Below are positions 20,965 to 22,917 of a stretch of DNA of 22,917 nucleotides, piece after piece. The translations under genes and the position numbers were made by a program. The stretch is from an uncultured Gemmatimonadales bacterium (GTDB lineage Bacteria > Gemmatimonadota > Gemmatimonadetes > Longimicrobiales > Gaopeijiaceae). Numbering within the stretch: position 1 is the first letter of the stretch; the number at the start of each line of letters is the position of its first letter. The notes under the pieces were generated by a model. It saw only the letters and a list, made by a program, of their open reading frames with translations. It searched no databases and was not told where the DNA came from. Location: positions 1 through 22,917 of the forward strand of contig CALJLC010000272.1 in the NCBI GenBank assembly GCA_937982605.1, written 5' to 3'.

Positions 20965-21972
20965 ATGCACGAAGACATCCGGGACATCACGATCATCGGC
21001 GGAGGGCCCACGGGCCTCTTCGCCGCGTTCTACGCCGGCATGCGCGGCAAGTCGTGTCGCATCGTGGATTCGCTGCCCGAGCTCGGCGGCCAGCTCGCCG
21101 CGCTGTACCCGGAGAAGTACATCTTCGACGTGGGGGGCTTCCCGAAGGTCCTGGCCAAGGATCTGGTCCGGAACCTCGTGGCGCAGGCCATGCAGTTCGA
21201 GCCGGAGATCTCCCTGGACCAGCAGGTCCGGGAACTTGTTCGTGTCGACGGGCATTTCGAAGTGCGCTGTGCCTCGGAGACCTTCCGCAGCCGATCCATC
21301 GTGATCGCGGGCGGCAAGGGCGCCTTCGAGCCGATGGCGCTGACGTGCCCGGGATACGAGGAGTTCATGCACGCCGGAGTCGAGTACGCCGTGAAGGACC
21401 CGGAGGCGTTCCGGGACCGCCGCGTGGTGGTGGTCGGCGGAGGCGACACGGCCTTCGACTTCGTGATGATGCTCAAGGACATCGCCGCGAGCATGACGCT
21501 CGTGCATCGACGTGACGGGTGGCGGGCGCACCAGGCGACGGTCGACCAGGTGATGACCGCCGTGGAAGCCGGCGAGGTGGAGCTCCGGACCTTCCACGAG
21601 GTGCGCACCATCGACGGAGACGGCTGCGTGAGCTCGGTGACGATCTTCGACAACCGGACCGACGAGGACACCGTGCTGCCGTGCGACGTCGTGCTCTCGT
21701 GCCTCGGCTTCAAGCCGGACCTGGGCCCGATCAAGGGGTGGGGCATCACGGTGGAGAAGAACCGGATCATGGTCGATCAGCTCATGTCGACTTCCGTGCA
21801 GGGCGTCTGGGCGGCGGGCGACATCGTCGACTACGACGGCAAGCTCGACCTCATCGCCACGGGGTTCGCCGAGGCGGCGGTGGCGGTGAACCAGGCCGTC
21901 CACTTCGTGGACCCGAGCGCTCGGGTGAACCCCGGCCACTCGACCAGCATGAAGGTGTTCAAGGAGGATTAG
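20965..21972 (+). CDS. Thioredoxin reductase-like ferredoxin/flavodoxin-NADP+ reductase (YumC type)
   Basis: A 335-aa flavoprotein passing electrons between NADPH and ferredoxin or flavodoxin. FAD-binding GGGPTG is at 12-17, followed by the diagnostic stretch SLPELGGQLAALYPEKYIFDV (about 36-56) of type-2 FNRs as in Bacillus YumC and Chlorobium. A second Rossmann motif VVGGGDTAFD and HRRDGWRAH give NADPH binding, and AAGDIVDYDGKLDLI closes the FAD site. There is no CxxC, which separates it from true thioredoxin reductase. The ATG at 20965 is preferred over the GTG at 20956 because the N-terminus then matches family length. The gene is followed after 3 nt by trxB, so a two-gene redox operon is likely. 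Confidence 0.93.
   Translation: MHEDIRDITIIGGGPTGLFAAFYAGMRGKSCRIVDSLPELGGQLAALYPEKYIFDVGGFPKVLAKDLVRNLVAQAMQFEPEISLDQQVRELVRVDGHFEVRCASETFRSRSIVIAGGKGAFEPMALTCPGYEEFMHAGVEYAVKDPEAFRDRRVVVVGGGDTAFDFVMMLKDIAASMTLVHRRDGWRAHQATVDQVMTAVEAGEVELRTFHEVRTIDGDGCVSSVTIFDNRTDEDTVLPCDVVLSCLGFKPDLGPIKGWGITVEKNRIMVDQLMSTSVQGVWAAGDIVDYDGKLDLIATGFAEAAVAVNQAVHFVDPSARVNPGHSTSMKVFKED
21961..21967 (+). promoter_or_regulatory. Strong ribosome binding site of trxB inside the end of the FNR gene
   Basis: AAGGAGG lies 8 nt before the ATG at 21976 and within the last codons of the upstream reductase. It fixes the trxB start and shows that the two genes are translated from one message. Confidence 0.7.
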
Positions 21973-21975
21973 CGC

Positions 21976-22917
21976 ATGTCCGACAACACGCCGACCCGGG
22001 AGCGGGTGGTGATCATCGGGTCCGGGCCCGCCGGCTGGACCGCGGCCATCTACGCGGCCCGCGCCGAGCTCGATCCGTTCGTGATCGAGGGCGGGATCAG
22101 CCGGACGATGATTCCGGGTGGTCAGCTCATGTTCACCACCGAAGTGGAGAACTACCCGGGCTTCCGCGAAGGCGTCGACGGTCAGACGCTCATGATGGAG
22201 ATGAAGGCGCAGGCCGAGCGCTTCGGCACCCGCGTCATCACCGAGGACGTGGTCTCGATCGACCCCGGCGAGCGGCCCTTCCGCCTGGAGACGTCCGAGG
22301 GCAAGGTCGTTCTGGCCGACGCCGTCATCCTGGCCACCGGCGCCAACGCGAAGTGGCTGGGGCTCGACAACGAGCAGCGTCTGGCGCAGAGCGGGGGGGG
22401 CGTGAGCGCCTGCGCCGTGTGCGACGGGGCGCTGCCGCACTTCCGCAACCAGGTGCTGGCGGTCGTCGGCGGGGGCGACTCCGCCATGGAGGAAGCGCTC
22501 TACCTGACCAAATTCGCGAAGGAGGTGCTGGTCATCCATCGGCGCGACGAGCTGCGCGCCTCGAAGATCATGGCGGACCGTGCGCTGGAGAGCGAGAAGA
22601 TCACCTTCCTCTGGAACAGCGTCGTCACCGAGGTGCTCGGCGACGACGTCATCACGGGCCTCCGGCTGGAGGACACCGTGCCCGGCGAGAGCCGCGAGGG
22701 AGAGGTCGGCGGTCTCTTCGTGGCGATAGGACACGAGCCGAACACGGCGTTCCTGCGTGGCGTCGTCGACCTGAAGGAGAACGGTTACGTGGAGACGCCG
22801 ATCCCCTGGCGCACGCAGACCTCGGTGCCCGGGATCTTCGCCGCCGGCGACGTGATGGACGACTACTACCGGCAGGCGGTCACCGCCGCGGGGACCGGTT
22901 GCATGGCGGCGCTGGAG
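21976..22917 (+). CDS. trxB: Thioredoxin-disulfide reductase (3' end cut by window)
   Basis: 314 codons are open to the last base, close to the normal length of about 315-330 residues, so only a few residues are missing. FAD-binding GSGPAG is at 15-20; the redox-active pair is CAVC (Cys146 and Cys149, in SACAVCDGALP). The NADPH motif GGGDSAMEEA is followed by HRRDELRASK with the Arg residues that contact the 2'-phosphate, and AAGDV marks the second FAD contact. The enzyme reduces thioredoxin with NADPH. No thioredoxin gene is visible in the window. The start at 21976 is set by the strong ribosome site upstream. Confidence 0.96.
   Translation, partial: MSDNTPTRERVVIIGSGPAGWTAAIYAARAELDPFVIEGGISRTMIPGGQLMFTTEVENYPGFREGVDGQTLMMEMKAQAERFGTRVITEDVVSIDPGERPFRLETSEGKVVLADAVILATGANAKWLGLDNEQRLAQSGGGVSACAVCDGALPHFRNQVLAVVGGGDSAMEEALYLTKFAKEVLVIHRRDELRASKIMADRALESEKITFLWNSVVTEVLGDDVITGLRLEDTVPGESREGEVGGLFVAIGHEPNTAFLRGVVDLKENGYVETPIPWRTQTSVPGIFAAGDVMDDYYRQAVTAAGTGCMAALE

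Noticed and set aside
20965..21972. A second thioredoxin reductase
   Set aside because: It lacks the CxxC pair and has the ELGGQL and YPEKYIFDV stretch typical of TrxR-like ferredoxin-NADP+ reductases.
19207..22734. A minus-strand open frame of over 1,100 codons lying antisense to mlaD, Nudix, FNR and trxB
   Set aside because: It reads as low-complexity His/Arg/Asp/Leu-rich sequence with no domain motifs. It is the usual shadow of GC-rich genes on the other strand, which have clear family signatures.
1..22917. CRISPR arrays, toxin-antitoxin pairs, phage defence genes, transposases, tRNA or rRNA genes
   Set aside because: Looked for repeat arrays, transposase or integrase motifs, short coupled gene pairs and structured RNA landmarks; none was visible. 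The window looks like ordinary core chromosome.

Overview
This is a GC-rich (visibly about two-thirds G+C), densely packed bacterial chromosome segment with 20 recognisable protein genes. No rRNA, tRNA, insertion sequence, integrase, phage gene or CRISPR array is visible. The gene content points to Gemmatimonadota or a close relative. The signs are a PadR regulator directly upstream of an 'orphan' duplicated-permease ABC protein, a membrane-anchored FlgO/TolB-like TPR protein, a DUF5916/CBM9-like outer-membrane protein, a ThyX-type thymidylate synthase and an Mla lipid transporter. This assignment is inference from gene families and composition, not a marker-gene result.

Layout. (1) 1-2138: the 3' part of thyX (+) meets an aldehyde dehydrogenase (-) stop codon to stop codon. 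(2) 2139-3061: a gene-free divergent spacer, a single-domain asparaginase-like gene and tandem terminator-like hairpins. (3) 3080-6236: a PadR-type repressor with a clean dyad operator candidate, then a large ADOP/MacB-like permease, closed by a strong hairpin shared with the convergent gene. (4) 6236-11463 (-): an apparent pair of a GspE-N/receiver-domain protein followed 17 nt later by a DUF5916 beta-barrel protein, then a hairpin, then a separately transcribed membrane TPR protein. (5) 11464-13428 (+): a one-polypeptide FakA-FakB-like fatty acid kinase. (6) 13433-15822: an unknown 146-aa gene (-), a phosphoribosyltransferase (+) and transcription terminator rho (-). (7) 16002-17162 (+): a site-2-protease-like M50 membrane peptidase. 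A near-consensus promoter for rho lies inside its first codons. (8) 17351-20806 (+): a small unknown gene behind an AT-rich promoter island, then mlaE-mlaF-mlaD-Nudix. Here mlaD carries an in-frame TAG at a normally conserved MCE position. (9) 20965-22917 (+): a TrxR-like ferredoxin/flavodoxin-NADP+ reductase and thioredoxin reductase trxB (cut by the window end).

Themes: envelope lipid handling (mlaEFD, FakAB fusion, DUF5916, ADOP permease, M50 protease), redox and nucleotide housekeeping (FNR, TrxR, ThyX, Nudix, PRTase) and transcription (Rho, PadR, receiver protein). The points most worth a second look are the amber-interrupted mlaD, the FakA-FakB fusion, the GspE-N/REC protein paired with a DUF5916 barrel, the rho promoter embedded in the neighbouring gene, and a recurring TAGATT-like -10 box. 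Two copies of that box sit so close to ATG that the transcripts would be leaderless.
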